DNA from: Pseudobutyrivibrio sp. YE44
GTDB lineage: Bacteria; Bacillota; Clostridia; Lachnospirales; Lachnospiraceae
DNA length: 64,000 nucleotides
Direction: 5' to 3'
Assembly: GCF_900104335.1 (NCBI RefSeq)
Contig: NZ_FMXT01000011.1
Coordinates: 1 to 64,000, forward strand
The position numbers were made by a program, and so were the translations under genes. The notes under the pieces are model-generated. The model was not told the DNA's origin, did no database searches, and was given only the letters and a program-made list of their open reading frames with translations. This document shows positions 17,421 through 24,716 of this stretch, in pieces. Positions within the stretch are counted from its first letter, which is position 1, and every line of letters starts with the position of its first letter.

Positions 17421-17528
17421 ACGTACTAGCGAAAAGCTAATACCAAATTTTTCATAACTCAGCGACCAAGGGCAACTTTGGTCGCACTCCCCGAACTTTC
17501 ACCGGCGCCTTCAAGCGTCGGTTTTTTA
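17421..17528 (+). ncRNA. Candidate small RNA of about 108 nt
   Basis: This lies between a good promoter and an intrinsic terminator and has no ORF. It contains a perfect 8-bp hairpin GCGACCAA/TTGGTCGC (17462-17485), then a single-stranded CTCCCC (17487-17492) complementary to Shine-Dalgarno sequences. The terminator hairpin is ACCGGCGC/GCGTCGGT (17501-17522) with a T run. This design (exposed C-rich stretch next to a hairpin) is typical of trans-acting small RNAs in Firmicutes. No known RNA family is recognised. Confidence 0.5.
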
Positions 17529-17550
17529 ATGTCCATTTCCCCGCTATTCA

Positions 17551-18298
17551 CACCCTCTATCTTTTTTATATGCCAAGGCTCCCCTGCCCATATAATCCAG
17601 CCCCCGCATTACGACCTCCCTTGTAGTTACTAGTGCACAGCCTCACCTGCTGCTCCACCCGGGCCCGCCACTTATGTATTAACATGATTGAAAATGAATT
17701 TTGTATTTTCTTAATGCTACAAACGAGCTTTTGGTAGGTGTCTTTTATTTGGTGTTGCACTTTGAAGCTACTGTATGTATAGCTCAGACACTTATAGGTT
17801 AAAATAATGCTCCTCATCAGGGGATATAACTATCAGTTGCTTCCATACTCCGTTTGCTAAGTAAAATTTAAAAAGCAGGTTTTGAATGTGTAGTCACCGT
17901 GGCACATTCAACATCGTGTCTCAAGTGACCACTGCAGCCGCCGTCCTAGCGACTGCTGCCTATACATACAAAACCTGCTTTTTATTTTACTAAGCGCACT
18001 TCAAATTCCAGCAACTGATAGTTATATCCCCTGAGGAGAAGCATTACATAAAATAGAGTGTGTCTGAGAAATACATACTGTAGCACCCAAAGTGCAATGA
18101 ATATAAAAGACACCTACAATAAAGAAAGCGCAGTGTAGCATTTAGAAAATACAAATTCATTGACACTGTTAATACATAGGTGGCGGGCCCGGGTGTAGCA
18201 GCAGGTGTAGCTGTGAACAGAATTAATAGAGGGAGGTCGTAACGCGGGGGCTGATTTAATGGGCAGGGGAGCGTTGGAAGGGGCTAAACTGGAGGGTG
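17551..18298. repeat. Giant foldback element, copy A (about 748 bp imperfect palindrome)
   Basis: The left half (from CACCCTC at 17551) and right half (to GAGGGTG at 18298) are reverse complements with moderate divergence, centred near 17925. Easily seen mirrored pairs include CACCCGGGCCCGCCAC / GTGGCGGGCCCGGGTG, GGGGATATAACTATCAG / CTGATAGTTATATCCCC, and AAAAAGCAGGTTTTG / CAAAACCTGCTTTTT. The centre (about 17894-17959) is a non-palindromic 66-base loop with its own hairpins. Copy B at 33883-34617 has the same core in opposite orientation. The outer arms of A and B differ, while roughly 350 central bases are conserved. No ORF is credible; a short minus-strand ORF near 17566-17817 is an accident of the arms. 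Confidence 0.92.
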
Positions 18299-18319
18299 GG
18301 AATAGTGATGGGAATGGGG

Positions 18320-18325
18320 TATAAT
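18320..18325 (+). promoter_or_regulatory. Possible -10 box for the hypB-ech operon
   Basis: A perfect TATAAT lies 22 bases outside the right end of palindrome A and 50 bases before hypB. The -35 region is poor, so an activator or different architecture may be needed. Confidence 0.35.
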
Positions 18326-18375
18326 AGGGGTAGGCTTTGTGAGGGCGAAGCGGGTTTAGAGTAGGAGTATAAGTG

Positions 18376-19047
18376 ATGAGTGAAGTAAAAGTAATTGAGA
18401 TTGGAGAGAGCGTATTTGCTGAAAACGAGCAGGCTGCTGAGAATATACGTGCTCAGATGAAGGCTCAGGGGACATTCTTTTTGAATGTAATGTCGGGGCC
18501 AGGTTCAGGAAAGACAACGACGCTTTCTGCAATTATTAACAGAATGAAGGATAGATACAAAATCGGTGAGATGGATGTAGATATCGAGACTAGTATTGAT
18601 GCCCAGAGGGTGGCTGATGCCACAGGGGTACAGTCAATCCAGATTCATAATATGGGGTTGTGCCATATTGATGCGGATATGACAAGTCGTGCGCTTATGG
18701 AGTATGACACTAAGGATTTTGATCTGTTGATTCTTGAGAATATTGGTAATCTTGTTTGTCCGGCGGAGTTCGATGTTGGAGCAAATAAGAACCTGATGTT
18801 GCTTTCTGTGCCAGAGGGGGATGATAAACCTTTGAAGTATCCTCTCATGTTCGAGATAAGCGACGTGGTGCTTATTAATAAGATAGATACCTTGGAGTAT
18901 TTCGATTTTAGTAAGGAAAAGGTTACTGAGCGTATTTTGAAGCTAAACCCAAATGCAAAGATCTTCTTTGTTAGCGGAAAGACTGGAGAGGGCTTGGACG
19001 ATGTTATTGCTTGGTTAGAGCAGGAAATTGCTGAGGCGAAAAAATAA
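18376..19047 (+). CDS. hypB: Hydrogenase nickel incorporation GTPase HypB (copy 1)
   Basis: A 223-aa GTPase that, with HypA, loads nickel into [NiFe] hydrogenase. It shows the P-loop SGPGSGKTTTL (about 37-47), DVDIETSIDAQRVA, the metal-site Cys-His region GLCHIDADM, ILENIGNLVCPAEFDVG and the base-specificity motif INKIDTLEYF. No His-rich N-terminus is present. The ATG at 18376 is preferred over a GTG three bases upstream because AGGAG at 18363-18367 is then 8 bases away. It stands directly before the ech operon. A second hypB lies at 46176. Confidence 0.93.
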   Translation: MSEVKVIEIGESVFAENEQAAENIRAQMKAQGTFFLNVMSGPGSGKTTTLSAIINRMKDRYKIGEMDVDIETSIDAQRVADATGVQSIQIHNMGLCHIDADMTSRALMEYDTKDFDLLILENIGNLVCPAEFDVGANKNLMLLSVPEGDDKPLKYPLMFEISDVVLINKIDTLEYFDFSKEKVTERILKLNPNAKIFFVSGKTGEGLDDVIAWLEQEIAEAKK

Positions 19048-19052
19048 TTATT

Positions 19053-19087
19053 TAGGCTTGAGGACTGTGTGGTCCCCAAGCCTTTTT
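19053..19087 (+). terminator. Terminator between hypB and echA
   Basis: The stem AGGCTTGAGGAC/GTCCCCAAGCCT with a TGTGTG loop is followed by TTTTTT. It separates hypB from the ech genes, so echA likely has its own promoter in 19088-19259 or depends on readthrough. Confidence 0.85.
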
Positions 19088-19259
19088 TATATAGAGCTTG
19101 AGAGCTAGCGTAATCATAGGTGGTTGTGCACAATTACTGTAAAAAAGCAATTTTTAGGATAACATTATGGTAAAAGTGTGGTATAGTAATTATGTTGTCT
19201 CTTGGGGGTAAAGGGGCAACGGAGAGGGATTTTTTATAATGTAATAGGAGGGAGTAATA

Positions 19260-21200
19260 ATGGAAGTATTAGTGACAGCATTGATTTGCTTTCCATTTCT
19301 CTGGGCGATATTGCCTGCCGTGATTCATAATTCGAAGCGCAGGGCATTTACCGTCTATCTAGGCTGCGGAATCGTTATGGTTCTTTCAGTCTTCACTGCG
19401 ATTCAGTGGTATTTGGCAGGGGGCCAGACACTGGATTTTCGTCTACCATATCAGGAAGCATTTGGAGAAATCTTCTTGTGGGGCGATATTTTCTTAATGT
19501 GTTTTATCACATATCTTTCATACAAACATAATAGATTAATAATCGCATTCCTTTCGATTATATCTACTGTGGTACCTACAATTTTAGAAAAGTTTGGACC
19601 AGAGCTTCCAGCGGGACCAACAATGCGTTTTGACTGGCTCACCTTCATTATGGTTCTGATTATTGGTGTTGTAGGTTCACTTATTGGAGTTTATGCAGTT
19701 GGTTATATGCATGGCTTTCACATTCATCATCACAAGGAAGTTACTGATAGAAGAAGCTTCTTCCTTTCAATGATATTTGTGTTCTTCGGAGCAATGTTTG
19801 GTCTGGTTACATCTGCAAATCTTCTAGGATTATATTTCTTCTGGGAAATTACATCTGTTACATCTTTCCTTTTAATAGGATATACCCGCACAGATGAAGC
19901 AATTAATAATTCTTTCAAGGCTTTATGGATGAACTTACTTGGTGGCTGCGGTCTTGCAGTGGCTATTTCTGTTGGAATTATCTATTTCAACACAGCAAAT
20001 CTTTACACTTTGATTGCTGCAGCAGTAAAGACACCAACCAAAATGCTTTGTTTGCTACCAATAGCAATGCTAGCTTTTGCAGCACTTACCAAGTCAGCCC
20101 AGTTCCCATTTTCTGGATGGCTCCTTGGTGCCATGGTTGCGCCAACACCTTCATCAGCACTTCTTCATAGTGCAACAATGGTAAAGGCTGGTGTTTATAT
20201 GCTTATTAGACTTTCACCAGCGATGGCAGATAACTATGTAGGAAACATGGTTGCGTTGATAGGAGGATTTACCTTTGTGGCAGCATCCTGCTTCGCAATT
20301 ACGGTATCAGATGGAAAAAAAGTTTTGGCTTATTCGACTATTTCAAACCTTGGACTTATAGTTGCATGTACTGGTTGTGGTTATGAGGAAACCATTTGGG
20401 CTGCAGTATTCCTTGTAATTTTCCATGCTGTTTCAAAGTCAATGCTTTTCCAGTGTGTAGGTGCTATTGAAACAACAATTGGAAGCCGTGATGTGGAGGA
20501 TATGCAGGGCTTGATGAGCATCTTCCCTAAGCTAGCCTTCATCCTTATGGTGGGTATTGCAGGAATGTTCCTTGCTCCATTTGGAATGCTTATTTCAAAG
20601 TGGGCAGCGCTCAAGGCATTCATCGACACAAGCTCAGTTTATGTTTCCACACTGATGGTTATGTTCATTTGCTTTGGTTCGGCTACAACAATGTTTTACT
20701 GGACAAAGTGGATGTCGAAAATCCTTGGAGCGTCAAAAAGGGAAAAATCCAGAGATCTTACAAAGAAGAATGAGTATATTTCAATGTTCTTCCATGCTTT
20801 TATGATGATTTCTCTTATACTTGGTTTCCCATGGCTTTCAGAGCATGTGCTTAAGCCTCTTTCAAATGATATGTTTGGCGTGGTTAAGCAGGTTATTTCC
20901 TATGAAAACATGGTAATTATGATTGTTCTTCTTTGCGGCGTATTCGTAATTCCGTTTATCAATTATCTTTTGACAAAGGGCCAGAAGGGCAAGAAGGTCA
21001 TAACATATATGGGCGGTGCAAATGCAGGAGATAACTTCAATTTTGTATCCGCAACAGGAGACCCAAGAGAGATGGATATTTCCAATTTCTATATGGAAGA
21101 TTTGATGGGTGAAAAGAAATTATTCACTCCAGCAATTCTTATTTCATCCTTCATAATTGTTGTTTACCTAATTATCGTAGTGGGAGGTGCTTTACAATGA
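19260..21200 (+). CDS. echA: Ech hydrogenase subunit A (proton-translocating NuoL/MrpD-like)
   Basis: A 646-aa multi-spanning membrane protein of the complex I antiporter family. It shows the core motif of the proton-conducting transporter domain (KSAQFPFSGWLLGAMVAPTP and SALLHSATMVKAGVYMLIR, about 285-320), with Lys and Glu residues in the membrane helices (WEITS, KALWMN). EchA is thought to carry ion translocation coupled to electron flow from ferredoxin to protons. A strong AGGAGGGAG site precedes it. Its stop overlaps the echB start (ATGA). Confidence 0.93.
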   Translation: MEVLVTALICFPFLWAILPAVIHNSKRRAFTVYLGCGIVMVLSVFTAIQWYLAGGQTLDFRLPYQEAFGEIFLWGDIFLMCFITYLSYKHNRLIIAFLSIISTVVPTILEKFGPELPAGPTMRFDWLTFIMVLIIGVVGSLIGVYAVGYMHGFHIHHHKEVTDRRSFFLSMIFVFFGAMFGLVTSANLLGLYFFWEITSVTSFLLIGYTRTDEAINNSFKALWMNLLGGCGLAVAISVGIIYFNTANLYTLIAAAVKTPTKMLCLLPIAMLAFAALTKSAQFPFSGWLLGAMVAPTPSSALLHSATMVKAGVYMLIRLSPAMADNYVGNMVALIGGFTFVAASCFAITVSDGKKVLAYSTISNLGLIVACTGCGYEETIWAAVFLVIFHAVSKSMLFQCVGAIETTIGSRDVEDMQGLMSIFPKLAFILMVGIAGMFLAPFGMLISKWAALKAFIDTSSVYVSTLMVMFICFGSATTMFYWTKWMSKILGASKREKSRDLTKKNEYISMFFHAFMMISLILGFPWLSEHVLKPLSNDMFGVVKQVISYENMVIMIVLLCGVFVIPFINYLLTKGQKGKKVITYMGGANAGDNFNFVSATGDPREMDISNFYMEDLMGEKKLFTPAILISSFIIVVYLIIVVGGALQ

Positions 21201-22075
21201 CAATTCAGACTAGAGTTTTATTTGCCGTCCTCTACGTGGTACTGACACCCTTTGTGATTGGATTATTAGATGGCTTCGACAGAAAGATTTCCGCAAGAAT
21301 GCAGGGCCGAAGAGGCCCATCAGTGCTTCAGCCATTTTTTGATTTAAAGAAGTTATTTGAAAAAGAATTTTTGACAGCAAATAAGATGCAATTATTTTTA
21401 ATTCGTTCTTATCTTTGCTTCATCGTATTATCAGGAATTATTTTCTTTGCAGGCTTTGATTTATTGTTAGTTATTTTTTCACTTTCAACAGCTGCAATGT
21501 TTTTGATTCTTGCATCCACCGCGACACATTCACCCTTTGCATCACAGGGTACCTCACGAGAGCTTGTACAGATTATGGCGTGTGAGCCAATGGAGCTTCT
21601 CGTGGCAGTAGGTTTTTATCTTGCAACTAGCACTTTTACAGTGTCAGACATTGTTACAAAAAGTCCAGTTGCAAACATTAGATTTTTACCAGGATTTTTT
21701 GTAGGCTTTGTATTTATCCTGACTATAAAGTTTAGAAAGTCACCATTTGATATTTCTACAAGCCATCATGCACATCAGGAGGTTATCAAGGGCGTTACCT
21801 CTGAAATGGTTGGTAAGGAATACGCAATGGTAACAATTGCAGAATGGTATGAGAATGCTATTCTTCTTGGAATCGTAGGATTGTTCTTTGTCAGCAGCAA
21901 TATCCTGACAGTAATTGGAGCAGTTATTGCCATACTTGTGGTATGGTTCCTTGAGATTCTCATCGACAACACATCAGCAAGAGTAAAATGGCAGCTTATG
22001 TTAAAGCTTGCATGGGGAACAACAATAGTTGCAGCAGGCATGAATTTATTCTTGCTAGAGATAATTAGGGGGTAG
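21197..22075 (+). CDS. echB: Ech hydrogenase subunit B (NuoH-like membrane anchor)
   Basis: A 292-aa, eight-helix protein of the NuoH/HycD family that anchors the soluble arm. Family marks are DGFDRKISARMQGRRGPSVLQPF near the N-terminus and FRKSPFDISTSHHAHQE (about 178-194), where acidic and His residues face the quinone-like cavity. It overlaps echA by 4 bases and is followed 3 bases later by echC, so translation is coupled. Confidence 0.93.
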   Translation: MTIQTRVLFAVLYVVLTPFVIGLLDGFDRKISARMQGRRGPSVLQPFFDLKKLFEKEFLTANKMQLFLIRSYLCFIVLSGIIFFAGFDLLLVIFSLSTAAMFLILASTATHSPFASQGTSRELVQIMACEPMELLVAVGFYLATSTFTVSDIVTKSPVANIRFLPGFFVGFVFILTIKFRKSPFDISTSHHAHQEVIKGVTSEMVGKEYAMVTIAEWYENAILLGIVGLFFVSSNILTVIGAVIAILVVWFLEILIDNTSARVKWQLMLKLAWGTTIVAAGMNLFLLEIIRG

Positions 22076-22078
22076 GAC

Positions 22079-22519
22079 ATGGCTAAGATACATAAATCTC
22101 CATGGCTGCTTCATTATGACGGAAGCAGCTGCAATGGATGTGATATAGAGGTATTGGCATGCACAACGCCAGTGTACGATGTAGAGCGATTTGGTGTAAT
22201 CAATACAGGCAATCCAATGCATGCAGACATTTTTCTTATAACTGGAGGAATTAACTCCCAAAACGAAGCAGTGGTTAAGCAGATATACGACCAAATGCCT
22301 CAGCCAAAGGTGGTTATTGCAGTTGGAACCTGTGCGTGTACAGGAGGAATATTCAAGGAGTGCTACAACATAAAGGGTGGCGCAGACACAGTTATTCCTG
22401 TAGATATATACGTTCCTGGTTGTGCTGCTAGACCAGAGTCAATAATCGACGGTGTAGTAAAGGGAATTGGTCTTTTCAAGGAAAAGGCAGCAGCTCTGGC
22501 AGCTCAGAGTAAGGCTTAA
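22079..22519 (+). CDS. echC: Ech hydrogenase subunit C (small subunit, NuoB-like)
   Basis: A 146-aa electron-transfer small subunit that binds one [4Fe-4S] cluster next to the NiFe site. The cluster ligands are visible as SSCNGCDIEVLA, VGTCACTGG and PGCAARPE. The length and motif order match the NuoB-like small subunits of group 4 hydrogenases. Fourth subunit-size gene order A-B-C-D-E-F agrees with Ech operons of clostridia and Methanosarcina. Confidence 0.94.
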   Translation: MAKIHKSPWLLHYDGSSCNGCDIEVLACTTPVYDVERFGVINTGNPMHADIFLITGGINSQNEAVVKQIYDQMPQPKVVIAVGTCACTGGIFKECYNIKGGADTVIPVDIYVPGCAARPESIIDGVVKGIGLFKEKAAALAAQSKA

Positions 22520-22568
22520 AGATATAGGTTTCAATTTTTGTTGAGACCCAAGGAGGAAGATAATAGTT

Positions 22569-22943
22569 ATGCAGGAATTAAAGACAGACTTATTTTTAAT
22601 AGATAAGGCAGAGCTTCTGAATATCATTATGGAAAAGAAAAATGCTCTTTGGAGACTTTGCCAGATTTGCTGTTCATATCCCAAGGCAGAGGACCATTTT
22701 GAAATCACCTACTCCTTTGCCAATGGACAGGAATTAGCAAATTACAGATTGATTGCTGAAAGAGAGGAGGAGGTTCCTTCAATCTCTCGTGTTTACAAAT
22801 CAGCAATCTACTACGAAAACGAAATGCATGAGCTTTGGGGCCTTCATGTTGAAAACATCAAGCAGGATTTCCATGACAAGCTATATCGTATAGACGTAGA
22901 GACACCATTCCTTGAAAAGGAGGAAAAGAACGATGGGGAATAG
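22569..22943 (+). CDS. echD: Ech hydrogenase subunit D (NuoC-like)
   Basis: A 124-aa soluble subunit related to NuoC. The C-terminal YKSAIYYENEMHELWGLHVEN segment is the NuoC signature, in which the ExHDxxG motif appears as EMHELWG. AAGGAGGAAG precedes the start. The gene overlaps echE by 11 bases. It is presumed to stabilise the large-subunit/small-subunit module. Confidence 0.9.
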   Translation: MQELKTDLFLIDKAELLNIIMEKKNALWRLCQICCSYPKAEDHFEITYSFANGQELANYRLIAEREEEVPSISRVYKSAIYYENEMHELWGLHVENIKQDFHDKLYRIDVETPFLEKEEKNDGE

Positions 22944-24012
22944 AAGTGTAGTACCATTTGGCCCACAGCATCCAGTTCTTCCAGAACCAGTTCATTTGGA
23001 TTTGGTGCTGGAGGATGAGAAGGTTTTGGCGGCAATACCATCAATAGGATTTGTACATAGAGGACTAGAAAGCCTTACTAGCAAAAAAGATTTCAACGAG
23101 ATGGTGTATGTTGCGGAACGTATATGCGGTATATGCTCCTTTATGCATGGCATGTCATATTGCATGGCTTTGGAGGATATTATGAACGTAGAAGTCCCAC
23201 GACGTGCTGATTATCTCAGAACTATTTGGGGTGAGATGAGTAGACTTCACAGCCACTTGCTTTGGCTAGGTCTATTGGCAGATGGATTTGGATTTGAATC
23301 ATTGTTTATGCACTCATGGAGACTTCGCGAAAAGATTCTTGATATGTTTGAGGCCTCTACAGGTGGACGAGTTATCTTTTCTGTAAACACTATCGGTGGT
23401 GTATTAAAGGATATGCCAGCAGATATGCTAAAGGATTTTGTCCGCCAGCTTGATGAAATGGAAAAGGAAATCCGAGAGACTACAGCCATCTTCTTAGATG
23501 ACTACACAGTAAAGAGTCGTCTTGTGGATATAGGTATAATTAGTGGAGAGGATGCAATCAGAAGAGGTGCAGTTGGTCCTATGATGCGTGCGTCAGGAAT
23601 CAATGTTGATATGAGAAAGAACGGCTATGGCGCCTACAACGATATTGACTTTGAGGTGATTACCTCTAATAAGTGTGATTCCTATGCAAGATGTGAGGTG
23701 CGAATCGGAGAGATTTTCCAGTCTATTGATATTATTCGACAATGTGTAGCAAAGATACCTGATACGGAGATTAATACAAAGGTTACGGGAATGCCTAATG
23801 GGGAATCTATTATAAGAGTGGAGCAGCCACGAGGGGAGGCCTTCTATCACGTGCGAGCAAACGGAACAAAATTCTTGGATCGCTTCCGTGTACGAACACC
23901 TACCTTCGCCAACATCCCAGCCCTAGCTCAAACCCTCCAGGGCTGCCAATACAGCGACGTACCATTACTCGTCTTAACTATAGACCCATGTATTAGCTGT
24001 ACAGAGCGTTAA
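22933..24012 (+). CDS. echE: Ech hydrogenase subunit E ([NiFe] large subunit, NuoD-like)
   Basis: A 359-aa catalytic subunit. The NiFe ligands are present as RICGICSFMHG (N-terminal CxxC) and DPCISCTER (C-terminal CxxC). The protein ends directly after DPCISCTER, so there is no C-terminal extension to be cut; consistent with this, no maturation endopeptidase gene is seen in the window. Catalyses reversible proton reduction to H2 with electrons from EchF/EchC. The ATG at 22933 follows AAGGAGGAAAA; an in-frame TTG upstream is disfavoured. Confidence 0.95.
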   Translation: MGNRSVVPFGPQHPVLPEPVHLDLVLEDEKVLAAIPSIGFVHRGLESLTSKKDFNEMVYVAERICGICSFMHGMSYCMALEDIMNVEVPRRADYLRTIWGEMSRLHSHLLWLGLLADGFGFESLFMHSWRLREKILDMFEASTGGRVIFSVNTIGGVLKDMPADMLKDFVRQLDEMEKEIRETTAIFLDDYTVKSRLVDIGIISGEDAIRRGAVGPMMRASGINVDMRKNGYGAYNDIDFEVITSNKCDSYARCEVRIGEIFQSIDIIRQCVAKIPDTEINTKVTGMPNGESIIRVEQPRGEAFYHVRANGTKFLDRFRVRTPTFANIPALAQTLQGCQYSDVPLLVLTIDPCISCTER

Positions 24013-24053
24013 CAATGTTGCTAATAAGTATTTTTTATTATTTCAATAAACTA

Positions 24054-24141
24054 GCTGGTAGCTAACAATTTCTACTGCTATTTTTGAGAGTATAGTGAAA
24101 ACGATGAAAAAATAGTAGTAGGAATTGTTAGTGTAACCAGC
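24054..24141 (+). repeat. Long intra-operon hairpin between echE and echF
   Basis: GCTGGT/ACCAGC encloses CTAACAATT/AATTGTTAG, then CTACT/AGTAG and CTATTTTT/AAAAATAG, giving an imperfect stem of about 30 pairs with a 20-base loop. No T run follows, so it is not a classical terminator. It may protect or process the mRNA between the large-subunit and ferredoxin genes. It is similar in design to the hairpin before hypE; in both cases the downstream gene opens ATGGAGAAGATT. Confidence 0.75.
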
Positions 24142-24148
24142 GGAATTT

Positions 24149-24556
24149 ATGGAGAAGATTATGGGACAGTTTTTACCATTTAGTAAGCAAGTACTCAAGA
24201 ATCTATTTTCTGAGCCAGCCACAACTCAATACCCATTTGTACCACGTGAGTACCCTGAGCGTACAAGAGGTCATGTGGATATTGACAAAGACAGCTGTAT
24301 TTTGTGTGGTATGTGTATGCGCAGCTGCCCACCAGGGGCAATCAAGGTGGATAGAGCAGGCAAGACCTGGAGTATAAATCGCTTTGATTGTATTCAGTGT
24401 GGATACTGCACCGAAAAATGCCCAAAGAAGTGCTTGAGTATTACACCGGGCTATCAAGAGCCTGGTCCAGAAAAATTCGTATATATGGTGGAGGTTCCTT
24501 ACGAACCCCCAAAACCTGCGGCAAAACCCGCGACCCCTACACCGTCACAATCGTAG
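24149..24556 (+). CDS. echF: Ech hydrogenase subunit F (2x[4Fe-4S] ferredoxin-type)
   Basis: A polyferredoxin subunit that takes electrons from soluble ferredoxin and passes them to EchC. Two cluster motifs are clear: CILCGMCMRSCPPGAIK and CIQCGYCTEKCPKKCLS (about 50-95). The annotated start (MEKIMGQF) lies 7 bases after the upstream hairpin; the internal ATG at 24161 (MGQFLPFSKQV) has GGAGAAG in front of it and may be the real start. A Pro-rich tail (about 112-135) is unusual. Confidence 0.92.
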   Translation: MEKIMGQFLPFSKQVLKNLFSEPATTQYPFVPREYPERTRGHVDIDKDSCILCGMCMRSCPPGAIKVDRAGKTWSINRFDCIQCGYCTEKCPKKCLSITPGYQEPGPEKFVYMVEVPYEPPKPAAKPATPTPSQS

Positions 24557-24574
24557 GATAAAAAGCATAAAATA

Positions 24575-24710
24575 AGCCTATTACTATACCCAGAATCTTA
24601 AGTGAGCTAGTAGGCATCAAGCTCTTAGATTTCTCAAGTGAAGCTTTCTATAGCTGAACGGAGAAATACTAAGGCTTGTAGCCGTAACTAGCGGAGTATG
24701 GTAATAGGCT
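24575..24710 (+). repeat. Tandem-GA hairpin family, copy 1
   Basis: Outer arms AGCCTATTACTATAC / GTATGGTAATAGGCT enclose a core (24618-24678) with stems CAAGC.CTTAG/CTAAGGCTTG, ATTTCTC/GAGAAAT and AGCT/AGCT. Between the last two is GTGA opposite GAAC, which gives G-C, T-A and then tandem G-A mismatches. The same core occurs at 49778-49840 (minus strand) and, more divergent, at 36388-36435. It lies between convergent echF and the GGDEF/EAL gene. It shares the 5' box TCTTAAGTGAGC (24597-24608) with the 36-kb copy. Confidence 0.72.
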
Positions 24711-24716
24711 CTTAGT

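Noticed and set aside
17566-17817. Minus-strand 83-aa ORF in foldback element A
   Set aside because: It lies entirely in the palindrome arm, has no homologue-like features, and its frame is not kept in copy B.
17551-18298. Insertion sequence or group II intron as explanation for the foldback element
   Set aside because: No transposase, reverse transcriptase or maturase ORF; nearly all of the length is self-complementary.
24054-24141. Fourth member of the tandem-GA hairpin family
   Set aside because: A TTTTTGA/GAAAAAA arrangement could mimic the G-A core, but the flanking stems are simple A/T runs and the bulge pattern is absent, so I keep it as a separate hairpin.
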